Shown here in pieces: positions 6,955 through 15,231 of a stretch of 49,570 nt of DNA. Source of the DNA: a virus. A program made the translations under genes and the position numbers. Numbering within the stretch: position 1 is the first letter of the stretch; the number at the start of each line of letters is the position of its first letter. Location: IMG/VR virus record IMGVR_UViG_3300035701_000049, positions 1 through 49,570 of that record. One strand, written 5' to 3'. The notes below the pieces were generated by a model, which did no database searches, had not been told where the DNA came from, and saw only the letters and a list, made by a program, of their open reading frames with translations.

Positions 6955-7464
6955 CTAAATTACCATTTTGCATTTGCTTATATTCCTTTTAATGTTCCTA
7001 ACATATTTTGTTTCTTTCCCACCAACATAAAGTTGAAGACCCCCATCCAGTCCTTTACCTTGTTTAATGTACTTGTAAAGTATTTCACAACCTACATCAT
7101 AACCATGGTTAAGACTGAATAAATCAGACTTTTGTAATCTTCTTCTCTTAAGTTTATCTTTATGAGCAGATGGAAGCACCTGCATAACACCCAACGCACC
7201 CTTGTTACTATACGCTGTGTTATCAAAGTCTGACTCTTGAAAGGCCACCGAAACTACTATTTCTGGTTGAATGCCGTAAGTTTTTGAATATTGGTTAATA
7301 TACTTTGAGTGAATTGCCACAATTTCTGGATCAAGATTTGGTCTTAATTTTTGGATCATTAGATCAATGGTTCTGGGGGTCGGCTTGCTATACTGTTGGT
7401 TGTAACTGTTTACATCGGTGAAGAGAATCAATACCAGCAGCAGAGCAATGGCTCTCATCTTCAT
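6955..7464 (-). CDS. Exported lytic transglycosylase (SLT family)
   Basis: The 169-residue product starts with AAGGAG 6 nt upstream. An N-terminal signal peptide (about 1-20, AIALLLVLILF) is followed by an SLT-type lysozyme fold (about 45-155) with the catalytic Glu77 in AFQESDFD and the family motif GALGVMQVLPSAH at about 89-101. It should cleave the glycan backbone of peptidoglycan from the outside of the membrane. It lies in the lysis/accessory block with two lipoproteins. The signal peptide suggests host secretion, so it may be a second, SAR- or Sec-exported wall enzyme beside the NlpC/P60-like gene. Confidence 0.85.
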   Translation of the reverse strand: MKMRAIALLLVLILFTDVNSYNQQYSKPTPRTIDLMIQKLRPNLDPEIVAIHSKYINQYSKTYGIQPEIVVSVAFQESDFDNTAYSNKGALGVMQVLPSAHKDKLKRRRLQKSDLFSLNHGYDVGCEILYKYIKQGKGLDGGLQLYVGGKETKYVRNIKRNISKCKMVI

Positions 7465-7537
7465 GATCGTCTCCTTATTTAGTTAAAAGTTATTTGGGCC
7501 TCCTTTCATTTGGTATTTTTTGAAACAATATTTATTC

Positions 7538-7566
7538 ATTGTATCATACTTTTCTTGCATATGCAA
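7538..7566 (-). promoter_or_regulatory. Candidate sigma70-type promoter upstream of the transglycosylase gene
   Basis: On the minus strand, TTGCAT (complement of 7561-7566) and TACAAT (complement of 7538-7543) are separated by exactly 17 nt. The TG two bases before the -10 makes it an extended -10 box. It lies about 75 nt upstream of the transglycosylase start in the 109-nt gap, the right place for a separate promoter. Confidence 0.45.
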
Positions 7567-7573
7567 ATTATTC

Positions 7574-7801
7574 TTATTTTTTAGCAGGTTGATAAACATC
7601 AAAATTTCCAGAGGCTTTCTTTAAGGAATAACAATTAATCTCCACCCACTTCCCATTATGATAAACAAAGCAATTCTGACAACTAGTATCATGTGTATGA
7701 AATACTATTCCAATATCTCCTTCATTTCCAGGTGTTTCTACTGAAGGAGGCTGACATGAAGTAAAAAACAATAAAAGAAGTATGACTGATAGTTTCATCA
7801 C
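7574..7801 (-). CDS. Small lipoprotein
   Basis: The 75-residue product has a lipoprotein signal: MMKL, a hydrophobic core and a lipobox LFFTSC with Cys at about 16. The mature part is short, with a Cys-x2-Cys (SCQNC) and a WVEINCY segment. It should be anchored in the outer leaflet of the cytoplasmic membrane or in the outer membrane. It overlaps the next lipoprotein gene by 4 nt. Candidate roles are outer spanin or superinfection exclusion; the sequence does not decide. Confidence 0.75.
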   Translation of the reverse strand: MMKLSVILLLLFFTSCQPPSVETPGNEGDIGIVFHTHDTSCQNCFVYHNGKWVEINCYSLKKASGNFDVYQPAKK

Positions 7802-8040
7802 TCACCCCCACTCGTCTCTTCAACAGTCACACCATCAGGATCACCATTCACATCGTCTGCATACATGGCTGCATAATCGCCTGTACCTGAGCACTTTGTC
7901 TCTGATTTGGTGTGATCATAATTCCAATATGTTTTGCAGGTGACAGATCCGTGAGGGGTGGTTACTGTGTTAGTTTCATGATCATCATCCCTACACCCCA
8001 ACAATAAAACCAATAAAATAAGACACAATATCTTCTTCAT
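7798..8040 (-). CDS. Small lipoprotein
   Basis: The 80-residue product begins MKKILCLILLVLLLGC, a clear lipoprotein signal with the lipid-attached Cys at residue 16. The mature region is acidic and polar, has two more cysteines (TCKTYW, TKCSG) and ends in a Gly/Glu tail. The tandem of two lipoprotein genes overlapping by 4 nt resembles lysis or exclusion modules. It has no proline-rich spanin feature that I can see. Function unknown. Confidence 0.75.
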   Translation of the reverse strand: MKKILCLILLVLLLGCRDDDHETNTVTTPHGSVTCKTYWNYDHTKSETKCSGTGDYAAMYADDVNGDPDGVTVEETSGGE

Positions 8041-8501
8041 TCTTTTTCTCCTTTCACTACTTCCACAACCATATCAAGGAAAATATCAATTCCCGCAACA
8101 ATAATATCACCTGTTAATCTTAAAGCTGTTCCTTTTGAAAAGCAAATTTTATCCAAAAGGAGTGTGGGTTTTTGTTCTTCTTTGGCTTTTCTGGTATATT
8201 TTCTTTTCTCAATATTCTTGACAATGGTTTCTGTTTTCTGTCTCTTCCTAAAAGTTGCTGTCATATCATCCACTGTCATTACTTTCTTAGGAATATAATA
8301 CAACCAAGGCATAACAGATTTATCAATTTGAATAATTTCCCTTAATTCAGGAACCCTGGTCAACATACTAAGAGTACCACTTACTGTTTTGAAGTTTAAA
8401 CTCAAAGAGTCAGCCAATGCCGGTGAAGTGATAGGAACGTGTGATTGGAATAAGTATTCCAATATCCTTCTTTGTGCCGATTGTTCATACGTTTTAACCA
8501 T
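8037..8501 (-). CDS. Winged-helix DNA-binding protein
   Basis: The start at 8501 is chosen because AAGGAG lies 9 nt upstream; the product is 154 residues. Residues about 1-75 form a winged helix: YEQSAQRRILEYLFQSHVPITSPALADSLSLNFKTVSGTLSML fits two helices plus a recognition helix, followed by a wing. The middle is very basic (RKRQKTETIVKNIEKRKYTRKAK) and the C-terminus is a hydrophobic beta/helix region that may dimerise. It could regulate the surrounding lysis/accessory genes. It overlaps both neighbours. Confidence 0.65.
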   Translation of the reverse strand: MVKTYEQSAQRRILEYLFQSHVPITSPALADSLSLNFKTVSGTLSMLTRVPELREIIQIDKSVMPWLYYIPKKVMTVDDMTATFRKRQKTETIVKNIEKRKYTRKAKEEQKPTLLLDKICFSKGTALRLTGDIIVAGIDIFLDMVVEVVKGEKE

Positions 8502-8793
8502 TTGATTTTTCTCCTTTTTTTGAATCAATTTCTCTCCATGCAAAAAAGCCACCTAAAAATAACAAGGGATTGTCCTCATCAAACTTTTCCTCAAATGAGG
8601 AAAGTAAATATGCTTTATATTCTGGTTCTATTTTACCCAAAGTATATTCATCTTTTGTATCAGTAATAATTTTACGACCATCCATAATAACAACAGGACC
8701 GGTTTTAACTATTTCTCCATCTTCATAACACATTCCTTTCAAGGAAATGGTTAATGCGGATCCTGTCACATACCAATTTTCTAATCTCTTCAT
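8494..8793 (-). CDS. Hypothetical protein, first gene of the 8.8-6.5 kb transcript
   Basis: The 99-residue product (MKRLENWYVTGSALTISLKG...) looks beta-rich in its first half (GMCYEDGEIVKTGPVVIMDGRKIIT) and ends in an aromatic and charged tail. No family is recognised. It starts after AAGGAAAC and lies directly downstream of a predicted extended -10 promoter, so it should be the first gene of the rightmost lysis/accessory transcript. It overlaps the winged-helix gene by 8 nt. Confidence 0.65.
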   Translation of the reverse strand: MKRLENWYVTGSALTISLKGMCYEDGEIVKTGPVVIMDGRKIITDTKDEYTLGKIEPEYKAYLLSSFEEKFDEDNPLLFLGGFFAWREIDSKKGEKSNG

Positions 8794-8810
8794 TTTGTTT
8801 CCTTTTTCAT

Positions 8811-8819
8811 ATTATAACA
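8811..8819 (-). promoter_or_regulatory. Candidate extended -10 promoter
   Basis: The minus strand reads TGTTATAAT here: a consensus TATAAT with a TG extended element. No good -35 is visible. It lies just after a strong terminator and about 20 nt before the start at 8793, so it probably re-initiates transcription for the 8.8-6.5 kb genes with a very short leader. Confidence 0.5.
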
Positions 8820-8849
8820 CACTTTTGTAAATTTCTTTGAGTTTAAATT

Positions 8850-8890
8850 AAAAAAAAGCCTGCTAAGAGAAAGGAGGAAACTTAGCAGGC
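8850..8890 (-). terminator. Rho-independent terminator
   Basis: GCCTGCTAAG (8858-8867) and CTTAGCAGGC (8881-8890) form a perfect 10-bp stem with a 13-nt loop. On the minus strand the stem is followed by eight U residues (complement of 8850-8857). It ends the transcript that comes from the tail genes through the NlpC/P60-like endolysin gene. Confidence 0.9.
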
Positions 8891-8907
8891 AATTGAAGAA
8901 AAACGAA

Positions 8908-9360
8908 TTATATTAATCGTCCTACGTATAATATTCTACTTACTGGAAAAGACTCAATACTGATCTTGTCACCTTGATTCCCACCAAGACCAAGGAAATG
9001 ATCAGCGCCATCCATCCCTGAGAACCAAGTGAAATGTCCTGGAGCATTCTTGACTTCTCTGCCAGGTTGATCACCTCCTCCTCTTTGCAATACTACAAAA
9101 TCATAGCCTATTTTGGCTTCGGTGATAGTAATTTCAGTCCCTGCATCAATCCATGATCGTGCAGCAGCAGACCTTGAACCTTTGATGCCTGCAAGTTTAC
9201 AACAACCAACACCAAAAGCAGAACACCAAGCAGTCTCATCATGAAAAGGGCCGGGAACATCAGTTAAAGATAGACACCAAAGAACAAAATAATTATCTTG
9301 ATTTCCTGGTTCTTCATGTAATCCAAGTAAATTTTTAGCTATATCATAAGGGGCTATCAT
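8908..9360 (-). CDS. NlpC/P60-like peptidase, probable endolysin (TIGR02594 type)
   Basis: The 150-residue product starts after AAGGAGG. Its pattern matches the TIGR02594 group of NlpC/P60-like cysteine peptidases found as phage endolysins: an N-terminal helix (APYDIAKNLLGLHEEPG), the catalytic Cys46 in DETAWCSAF, SRSAAARSW, a probable catalytic His109 in PGHFTWF, and a late LGGNQGDKISI. It should cut peptide bonds in host peptidoglycan. There is no signal peptide, so it needs a holin or similar; the membrane protein immediately upstream is a candidate. A strong terminator follows. Confidence 0.82.
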   Translation of the reverse strand: MIAPYDIAKNLLGLHEEPGNQDNYFVLWCLSLTDVPGPFHDETAWCSAFGVGCCKLAGIKGSRSAAARSWIDAGTEITITEAKIGYDFVVLQRGGGDQPGREVKNAPGHFTWFSGMDGADHFLGLGGNQGDKISIESFPVSRILYVGRLI

Positions 9361-9381
9361 AATTCCTCCTTCACTATGTCT

Positions 9382-9738
9382 TTAATATCTTAGTTCCATA
9401 CGATAGTTCCAATAGGCTGATCCAAACTTAATACCGGTGACAATTCCTAAGAACCATTTTCTATAGTAGGTAGGAAATAAATGAGCGACTATTGTTACTG
9501 TTACCATATTAGCAAAGGAAAACAAAACTAACTTTCTATCAGATGGATGTTCCCCTAATAGAGGATTAGTCTCATACGTATCCTCATGCTTAAGACTTTC
9601 ATGAGTAGTAACTGAGTCAGCAGTGATTGACACTAATGTAAGAGCCAACAAATACTTATCAGTATTGTCCCATGAATCATAAGCAAAAGCAAAATTGGAA
9701 AGTAAAGGAATGAATAAAAAAATAAGGAGGAAGTTCAT
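9382..9738 (-). CDS. Membrane protein next to the endolysin, possible holin
   Basis: The 118-residue product has an N-terminal signal or anchor (MNFLLIFLFIPLLSNFAFA) and two further hydrophobic segments around LLALTLVSITADSVTT and LVLFSFANMVTVTIVAHLF. The motif ETNPLLGEHPSDRK is one I know from many conserved small phage membrane proteins in lysis regions. Its position next to the endolysin fits a holin-like or lysis-accessory role, but this is inference. Its start overlaps the stop of the upstream SPS-repeat gene (ATGA), and its ribosome binding site lies in that gene's repeat end. Confidence 0.68.
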   Translation of the reverse strand: MNFLLIFLFIPLLSNFAFAYDSWDNTDKYLLALTLVSITADSVTTHESLKHEDTYETNPLLGEHPSDRKLVLFSFANMVTVTIVAHLFPTYYRKWFLGIVTGIKFGSAYWNYRMELRY

Positions 9739-10160
9739 AATCCCTCCGAAGGTGATTCCGAAGGTGATTCCGAAGGTGATTCCGAAGGTGATTCCGAAGG
9801 TGATTCCGAAGGTGATTCCGAATGACTCTTTTTGGGTGAAGGGGATTTAGATGGTGATGCAGAGGCACTGGGAGATAATGATGGAGACTCACTTGGCGAG
9901 AGACTGGGGGATACTTCAATATCATCCGTGTTCAAAGCATTGGCCTTGGCCTTCAGTTTCTTTATTTGCCACTTTATATCAGCACGCTTGCTCGTTCCCT
10001 CAGGAGGAAGATTGTCCCATCCGGACTCGTCGATGTCGGCCGTCGGGTCGGCTACCTCCTGGCCGGGGTCGATGGCGCACAGCTGGGCCTTAAGAGATTT
10101 TACCTCATCCATCAGTTTATTGTACTTGTCTATCAGATCGACGAGGTCTTTTATTAGCAT
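9735..10160 (-). CDS. Coiled-coil protein with a C-terminal SPS repeat tail
   Basis: The 141-residue product starts after AGGAG. Residues 1-30 are a coiled coil (LVDLIDKYNKLMDEVKSLKAQL), residues 31-82 are an acidic then basic linker, and residues 83-141 are Ser-Pro-Ser-X repeats ending in consecutive SPSE units. It is the shortest of five SPS proteins and follows the tail-tip gene by 8 nt, so it may be a small fibre or a fibre-associated protein. The segment for residues about 27-50 is unusually GC-rich (44 of 60 bases G/C at 10,021-10,080). Confidence 0.7.
   Translation of the reverse strand: MLIKDLVDLIDKYNKLMDEVKSLKAQLCAIDPGQEVADPTADIDESGWDNLPPEGTSKRADIKWQIKKLKAKANALNTDDIEVSPSLSPSESPSLSPSASASPSKSPSPKKSHSESPSESPSESPSESPSESPSESPSEGL
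9745..9822 (-). repeat. Perfect 12-bp tandem repeat (about 6.5 copies)
   Basis: The plus-strand unit TCCGAAGGTGAT is repeated six times without a mismatch and then half a time. It encodes SPSE units on the minus strand. Perfect identity implies recent expansion, unlike the codon-diverged SPS tracts elsewhere. Confidence 0.95.
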
Positions 10161-10168
10161 GTCATCTC

Positions 10169-13100
10169 CTAGTAGACAGTCATGTCCCTGGTGATCCCGG
10201 ACAGTGGGTACATAGCTGGGTCGATGTAGGTACCTTCAACCAAGACTGCCTGATCAAAGTAAGCAACCTGACTTGAAGCATTGTATCGTATATAACACAA
10301 CACAGAAAGTGATGTAGCGGCCGCATCTATTGTAGCTGTTACCGTCATCCATTGCCAATTACTTGTCCCAGTATGCCAATTAGGTGGGGAGGTCAAAACA
10401 CCGTCCATCACAATTAACTCCGCAGTTGAGCCGACAGCACACCATACCCAAGCCCCAAAAGTTATTGTCTTCCCTTTCCAGTAATCAATACCTAACACAG
10501 TATGAACATCCTGATATAGATAGCCATCCACAGTCCCACAGGTAAGCTTGGCTGAGTAGGATCCATTCTTTACCATATTGGCAGTGCGTTCACATTTGAA
10601 GTCTTTTATATAGAAGACATCATCACCACCAGCATCCTGAAAGACAGCGGCATTGTTTCCGTAAATCATGAAGCCTGTTTCCTGGCAGGTGAAGTCAACT
10701 GTATATACTGTGGCGGTATTAGTTATTGCCAAACCAGACACGGCACTAATATTATAAGTGCCAGTACCACTATTGACAGTCAGAGCCGACAGAATGCTAT
10801 TTGAAGTTGGGATGTAGTAGGTAAAAGTTAATCTGTAACTTTCTCCAACCACCATAGTTGCCAAAGCTCTATTCAATCTATGAACAGCATTGGCAGCATT
10901 ACATGTATATCTCAACCAGTCATTTAATCCACCTATTGAGTCGATGTTACCTGCTGCTGTACCTTGAGTGGCTGTCCAGCTATCCTCTCCTGCTGAAAAA
11001 TCACTGTTATACAAAGAGAGACCATCTTCTCTAGCAATAGCAGGACCAATTGAACCACCCAACGTCCAACTATCTGGATGATGTGCTGCCCCTCCTGACC
11101 ATGTTTCCATGTTGCCGTTCAGTATGTGATTGGTGGGAACGGTAAGATAGTATTGCGTCTGCAATGCCCTGAACGTGATCATTGCCTTCTCGAAGTCTGG
11201 CATGACCGAGATCACACGCCAGAGCTGGTTCCGCAATGGTGACCCGAGCTTGTCATAGAGAGAGTCAGCAGAATAGGCTATTACGTCGCCCACATCCACA
11301 TACAACCTCTTGAGCGACTGGTCCTGCACCTCTATCTCATAGCACGGGTCTTTATATCTAGACACGATGATGTCCTGCATCTTCTTAACGGATGTTATAT
11401 CACGGCACCACGGGAACTCGTACGGATCAGGCTCCCTAATGCCGAAGACACCCTGGCTCACCAAGTCCCTACAGTCTGTAGTCTCGCTCTGTATGCTAAA
11501 TTCACTATCCAAATAATTGTATGCGAAATCCCCCCTAATCTGATTAATTAGGTTCTCCCTTCTCATGCGGGCCTCAACCAACGGGGCCTCACTCCTGGGA
11601 ACTACAATTGCCCCGGCCTGGCTGGTGACCCCATCATCTATGGAAAGAGTGGGGACACCCTCCCCGTTCATGTAGCACCAGCCCAGGAAGCTCCCCATCA
11701 TCTCCGTCATGATGTCCCAGTATGTCATATCTTCCTGCTGAACCCCCGCTGCGGTATACTGTTGGGAAGTGAATAATTGTTTAGTTGCAGCCTTGGAAGA
11801 AGCATCTAGGTCAATCTCAGCCATCTCATAAAGGGTAAAGGTCTCTGTCTTCCAACTTACCGCAACGGAATCTACAACCTCTAAGTGGTCAGATCCAGCA
11901 ATGGCTATAAAGTAAATATTTACTTCCTCATAGCGACCTGTATAGGCACATCCCCCACCTAATTCCTGAATACGAGTGTGGTCTACAGCACACATATAGA
12001 AGGTAGGCCAGGCCCCTGAGGCCCCTGAGATCCTTTTAATATTACAAGTTAATTTATATCTCTTACCAGTAGAAAGATAAAGAGAATTAGAGCACGCATA
12101 CGCTTCTCCCACAGACCAGATTGCTGAGGTTACATTAGGTCCCGAGGTTGTGAACGTACCATAGGACACATTTGTCCAACCAGTCAATAAATTGGAAGCC
12201 CCTTCTATAATATCAGCCATACCACATTCCACAGCGAGGAAGTCATCCAGTATGTCCACTATATTGTCCGTGCATTCCCCTGTCACCCCATTCCATTTGC
12301 CTGATCCCTGAGCACTAATGGTAGAAGTGCCTTGTGATGTGGAAAATGTGATGAGAGCAAAAGTAATACCACCCCATGAATAGCATGGGTAGAAATTATA
12401 TGCGGATCCCAGCAAGGCAACTCCATCCTTATATATGATTACCTCATTACCCCCATTGACTGACATAACAGTGTGAGCGGCATAGGCGTACCAGAACATG
12501 GACGTTGTTGCTCCTATGAATGGGCATTTCCATATTGGTTTACTTCCGTCTATTAAGGCTCCATATACAATAGGAACTGGTTCCGTGCTTGTTGCTGGGA
12601 GAGAATACCAGATATAGGAGTTATTACAAATTACACCTAAACTTTTTCCATCATCACTAACACAAGTCCCATAACAATTCGCCGAAGATATGCCCGAAAT
12701 CGCCCAGGAGTCACCACCATCCAGGGACATCCAGGCAGACCCTAGATTCCGAGCTATATAAATAACCTGAGCATCCCAAGAGCATTCTATGGCGTACCAA
12801 GGGTAATCGGCAGCAGCCTCTACCACCACCTCAGCCCATGTCACTCCACCATCTAATGACCTATAAACACGTCCATTATATATAGTGACATACATAATCA
12901 GCCCGTCATTAGAAATGCAACACCGCCACCAGGCTTTCGTCAAATAATCCCCAATGGGGGATCTCTCTACCCAAGTGTCAGCACAATCATTGGTGATAAA
13001 TAACCTACCAGTATAGGAAGCTGCTATCATATACTCGCCATCAGTATTGACGGCAAGATTCTTCCAGTTCCCATTAGCTTCCCCCGCAGGTTTAGTTTCT

Positions 13101-13570
13101 GCCCAAGTAGTCCCTCCATCCTTACTTAGCCATAGCTTCGCAGCCGCCGTACCCAGAAGGATGACTAAACCATCCCCACTCATTCGAACCCGCGCCCAAA
13201 CCTCTACCCCAGTCGTCCCTGTCGGATCCAGCTCCGTCCAATCCACCCCTCTATTAGTAGAACACCACACATGACCGTTGTTCGTGACTGCTATGATTTT
13301 ATTCCCTATATAATCACAACAAACTGAAATCCAATTTTCAGCAGTGTCCCCCGTAGGATAGAACACTTTCCAGGAAGTCCCAGAGAACCAATACCACAAG
13401 CGCCCGGCCCCTCCTGAAGATTCAGCAACTACAAAAGTTGACCCATCATGATTCATGCAGCAGTCTTGCCAACTGGTGGATGAAAAAGGAGAGGTAATCC
13501 AGACATATCCTACTCTTGGAAACATCTCGTTCACCTTAGGGATCTGGAAGGTGTCACTGAGATCAATCAT
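10169..13570 (-). CDS. Tail tip/fibre protein with beta-propeller and jelly-roll modules
   Basis: This is a 1,133-residue virion protein. Residues about 25-340 form a BNR/Asp-box propeller with at least five boxes (STNRGVDW, SKDGGTTW, TNDCADTW, SLDGGVTW, SLDGGDSW). The middle has a tail-hub-like part with VDVGDVIAYSADSLYD and LWRVISVMPDFEKAMITF, as in baseplate/Tal proteins. The end carries a carbohydrate-binding-like jelly roll (NHILNGNMETWSGG...YWKGKTITFGAWVWC...AYFDQAVLVEG) interrupted by a second jelly roll. Asp-box propellers and jelly rolls are common glycan binders, so host-surface recognition is likely. No sialidase catalytic set was identified. Confidence 0.78.
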   Translation of the reverse strand: MIDLSDTFQIPKVNEMFPRVGYVWITSPFSSTSWQDCCMNHDGSTFVVAESSGGAGRLWYWFSGTSWKVFYPTGDTAENWISVCCDYIGNKIIAVTNNGHVWCSTNRGVDWTELDPTGTTGVEVWARVRMSGDGLVILLGTAAAKLWLSKDGGTTWAETKPAGEANGNWKNLAVNTDGEYMIAASYTGRLFITNDCADTWVERSPIGDYLTKAWWRCCISNDGLIMYVTIYNGRVYRSLDGGVTWAEVVVEAAADYPWYAIECSWDAQVIYIARNLGSAWMSLDGGDSWAISGISSANCYGTCVSDDGKSLGVICNNSYIWYSLPATSTEPVPIVYGALIDGSKPIWKCPFIGATTSMFWYAYAAHTVMSVNGGNEVIIYKDGVALLGSAYNFYPCYSWGGITFALITFSTSQGTSTISAQGSGKWNGVTGECTDNIVDILDDFLAVECGMADIIEGASNLLTGWTNVSYGTFTTSGPNVTSAIWSVGEAYACSNSLYLSTGKRYKLTCNIKRISGASGAWPTFYMCAVDHTRIQELGGGCAYTGRYEEVNIYFIAIAGSDHLEVVDSVAVSWKTETFTLYEMAEIDLDASSKAATKQLFTSQQYTAAGVQQEDMTYWDIMTEMMGSFLGWCYMNGEGVPTLSIDDGVTSQAGAIVVPRSEAPLVEARMRRENLINQIRGDFAYNYLDSEFSIQSETTDCRDLVSQGVFGIREPDPYEFPWCRDITSVKKMQDIIVSRYKDPCYEIEVQDQSLKRLYVDVGDVIAYSADSLYDKLGSPLRNQLWRVISVMPDFEKAMITFRALQTQYYLTVPTNHILNGNMETWSGGAAHHPDSWTLGGSIGPAIAREDGLSLYNSDFSAGEDSWTATQGTAAGNIDSIGGLNDWLRYTCNAANAVHRLNRALATMVVGESYRLTFTYYIPTSNSILSALTVNSGTGTYNISAVSGLAITNTATVYTVDFTCQETGFMIYGNNAAVFQDAGGDDVFYIKDFKCERTANMVKNGSYSAKLTCGTVDGYLYQDVHTVLGIDYWKGKTITFGAWVWCAVGSTAELIVMDGVLTSPPNWHTGTSNWQWMTVTATIDAAATSLSVLCYIRYNASSQVAYFDQAVLVEGTYIDPAMYPLSGITRDMTVY

Positions 13571-15222
13571 TCCGTCCCTCCCTGCTCTGCTGATAATGTA
13601 AGGGTATTTAATACAGAGAGTTCAGTCACTATCCCTGAGAACAAGCTTATATGCTCCGCTCGGGATTCAGATTCAAATCCAGCATATACTGAGATTGGTC
13701 TCCCCAGGAAAGGTTCCTTGGGAAACATCTTGGCGAAGTAGTCATCCGAGTTGTCCAGCTCGATGTCCATATTCTGTATCTGCTTTCCCGTGTAGGATTC
13801 CAATACCGTGTCCCTCCAGGGCTGGAGGGTTCTCTCGAAGGATCCAAAATTGAGAACCCGAGCAGACTGCTCAAGAGTTGGCCAGGTCTCATAGGAGGAC
13901 GTTATATTGGTATGCTCCACTAGTTCTGCCCCGTCAAAGTAAGCAACGTGGACAGCAGCATCTCTAAATAGAATGCAAGAGCATAAGACATATGTGGCTG
14001 CTGGAGCAATGGTAAGGGTTGCCGTTATCCATTGCCATCCACTTAATACGGAATTATATGTTGTAGCCGATCCTACCTCATCCCCAATGGCGATACCCGC
14101 CACACCATTTGCTGCACACCAAACCCAGACACCAACTGTGACTGTTTTCCCTACCCAATAAGGAAGACCCAAAGGATCTTGTATTAACTGATAAATTTGA
14201 GAATAATCTCCCGCTGTATCCGCGCAAGTTATCGCAGCAGAATAAGTGCCATTGCGTATAGTTGTGCTTTCTCTAGCGATAGAACCGATATGACCTCCCC
14301 AAGAGTATATCCAATTATCCGGTGCTGCCGCCGCCCCTGCCGACCATGTCTCCATGGTCCCATTCACGAGGTGGTTCGTAGACTTTTCCCCACTGCTCTC
14401 AACAACCACAGCACCGTCCATGTAGGCCGTGTTTGTTGCACCTGCACCTGCTAAAAAATAAAAAGTAAAAGTTGTCGCATCTGCTGGTACCGAATAGGGT
14501 GCAACCGTCAGCCATTCCCACGTGCCACTACCTGTATGATAACCACTATAATGGGTATGTCCTCCTGTTCCATTTGATTGCAGAGCGAGATATAATCTAT
14601 CCTTTTCAGTAGCTAACACCCAGGCACCTGCTATAAAAGTCTTTCCCACATAAGAGGCTATTCCTCCATTAACATTTAATGCTTGATATGTACCATAGAC
14701 ATAAAAAGCGCCCTCGACCAAGACAGCCTGATCGAAGTAGGCAATTGTATTGTCATCTCCACATGTAAGCAATATATAAAAATCTGTCGCTGCTCCAGAT
14801 AATGTTTTTGAAACAGTAAGATATTGCCAAGTGGAATTACCGGTATGATATGAACTATCGGTTGAGGTGACATTATCTCCTATAGTTATATATGCTGAAC
14901 TAGCCGAAGCACACCATACCCAACATCCTGCTATAACAGTCCTGCCCTTCCAATAATCAATACCCAATGGACTATAAAGATGTTGATGTATTTGGTTATA
15001 ATTTCCAGCAGTCGTTCCTGATGTTAATTTAGCGGAGTACAAATTATCATGTATTTTCACAGACTCTTTTGCTATAGATCCAGTCGCCCCACTTTCATAA
15101 TACTCCCAATTATCAGGGGCAGACGAATCCCCTGCCGTCCACGCCTCCATGGTTCCGTTCTGCACATGATTTCCACTCGCAGGCTGTATCTTAACACAAT
15201 AGTCACCGTTCTTTGGATACAT
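13567..15222 (-). CDS. Tail protein with three jelly-roll repeats
   Basis: The 551-residue product starts with AGGAG upstream and overlaps the next gene by 4 nt. It contains three related jelly-roll modules (about 18-170, 170-280, 285-435), two of them opening with NGTMEtW..aPDNW and all having a GxWVW or GAWV strand and an AYFDQAVLVE-type closing strand. The C-terminal 100 residues (FGSFERTLQPWRD...IELDNSDDYFAKMF...LFSGIVTELSVL) look like a tail-hub or distal-tail docking domain. The modules resemble carbohydrate-binding families (CBM4/9-like). It probably sits in the tail tip with the propeller protein. Confidence 0.72.
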   Translation of the reverse strand: MYPKNGDYCVKIQPASGNHVQNGTMEAWTAGDSSAPDNWEYYESGATGSIAKESVKIHDNLYSAKLTSGTTAGNYNQIHQHLYSPLGIDYWKGRTVIAGCWVWCASASSAYITIGDNVTSTDSSYHTGNSTWQYLTVSKTLSGAATDFYILLTCGDDNTIAYFDQAVLVEGAFYVYGTYQALNVNGGIASYVGKTFIAGAWVLATEKDRLYLALQSNGTGGHTHYSGYHTGSGTWEWLTVAPYSVPADATTFTFYFLAGAGATNTAYMDGAVVVESSGEKSTNHLVNGTMETWSAGAAAAPDNWIYSWGGHIGSIARESTTIRNGTYSAAITCADTAGDYSQIYQLIQDPLGLPYWVGKTVTVGVWVWCAANGVAGIAIGDEVGSATTYNSVLSGWQWITATLTIAPAATYVLCSCILFRDAAVHVAYFDGAELVEHTNITSSYETWPTLEQSARVLNFGSFERTLQPWRDTVLESYTGKQIQNMDIELDNSDDYFAKMFPKEPFLGRPISVYAGFESESRAEHISLFSGIVTELSVLNTLTLSAEQGGTE

Positions 15223-15231
15223 ACATCTCTC

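Noticed and set aside
7483-7539. 18-residue minus-strand frame (MNKYCFKKYQMKGGPNNF) before the transglycosylase gene
   Set aside because: Its start overlaps the predicted -10 box, so it would not be on the transcript, and it lacks a ribosome binding site.
10169-13570. Active sialidase
   Set aside because: Asp-boxes alone are structural; no arginine triad or nucleophile Tyr/Glu set was recognised.
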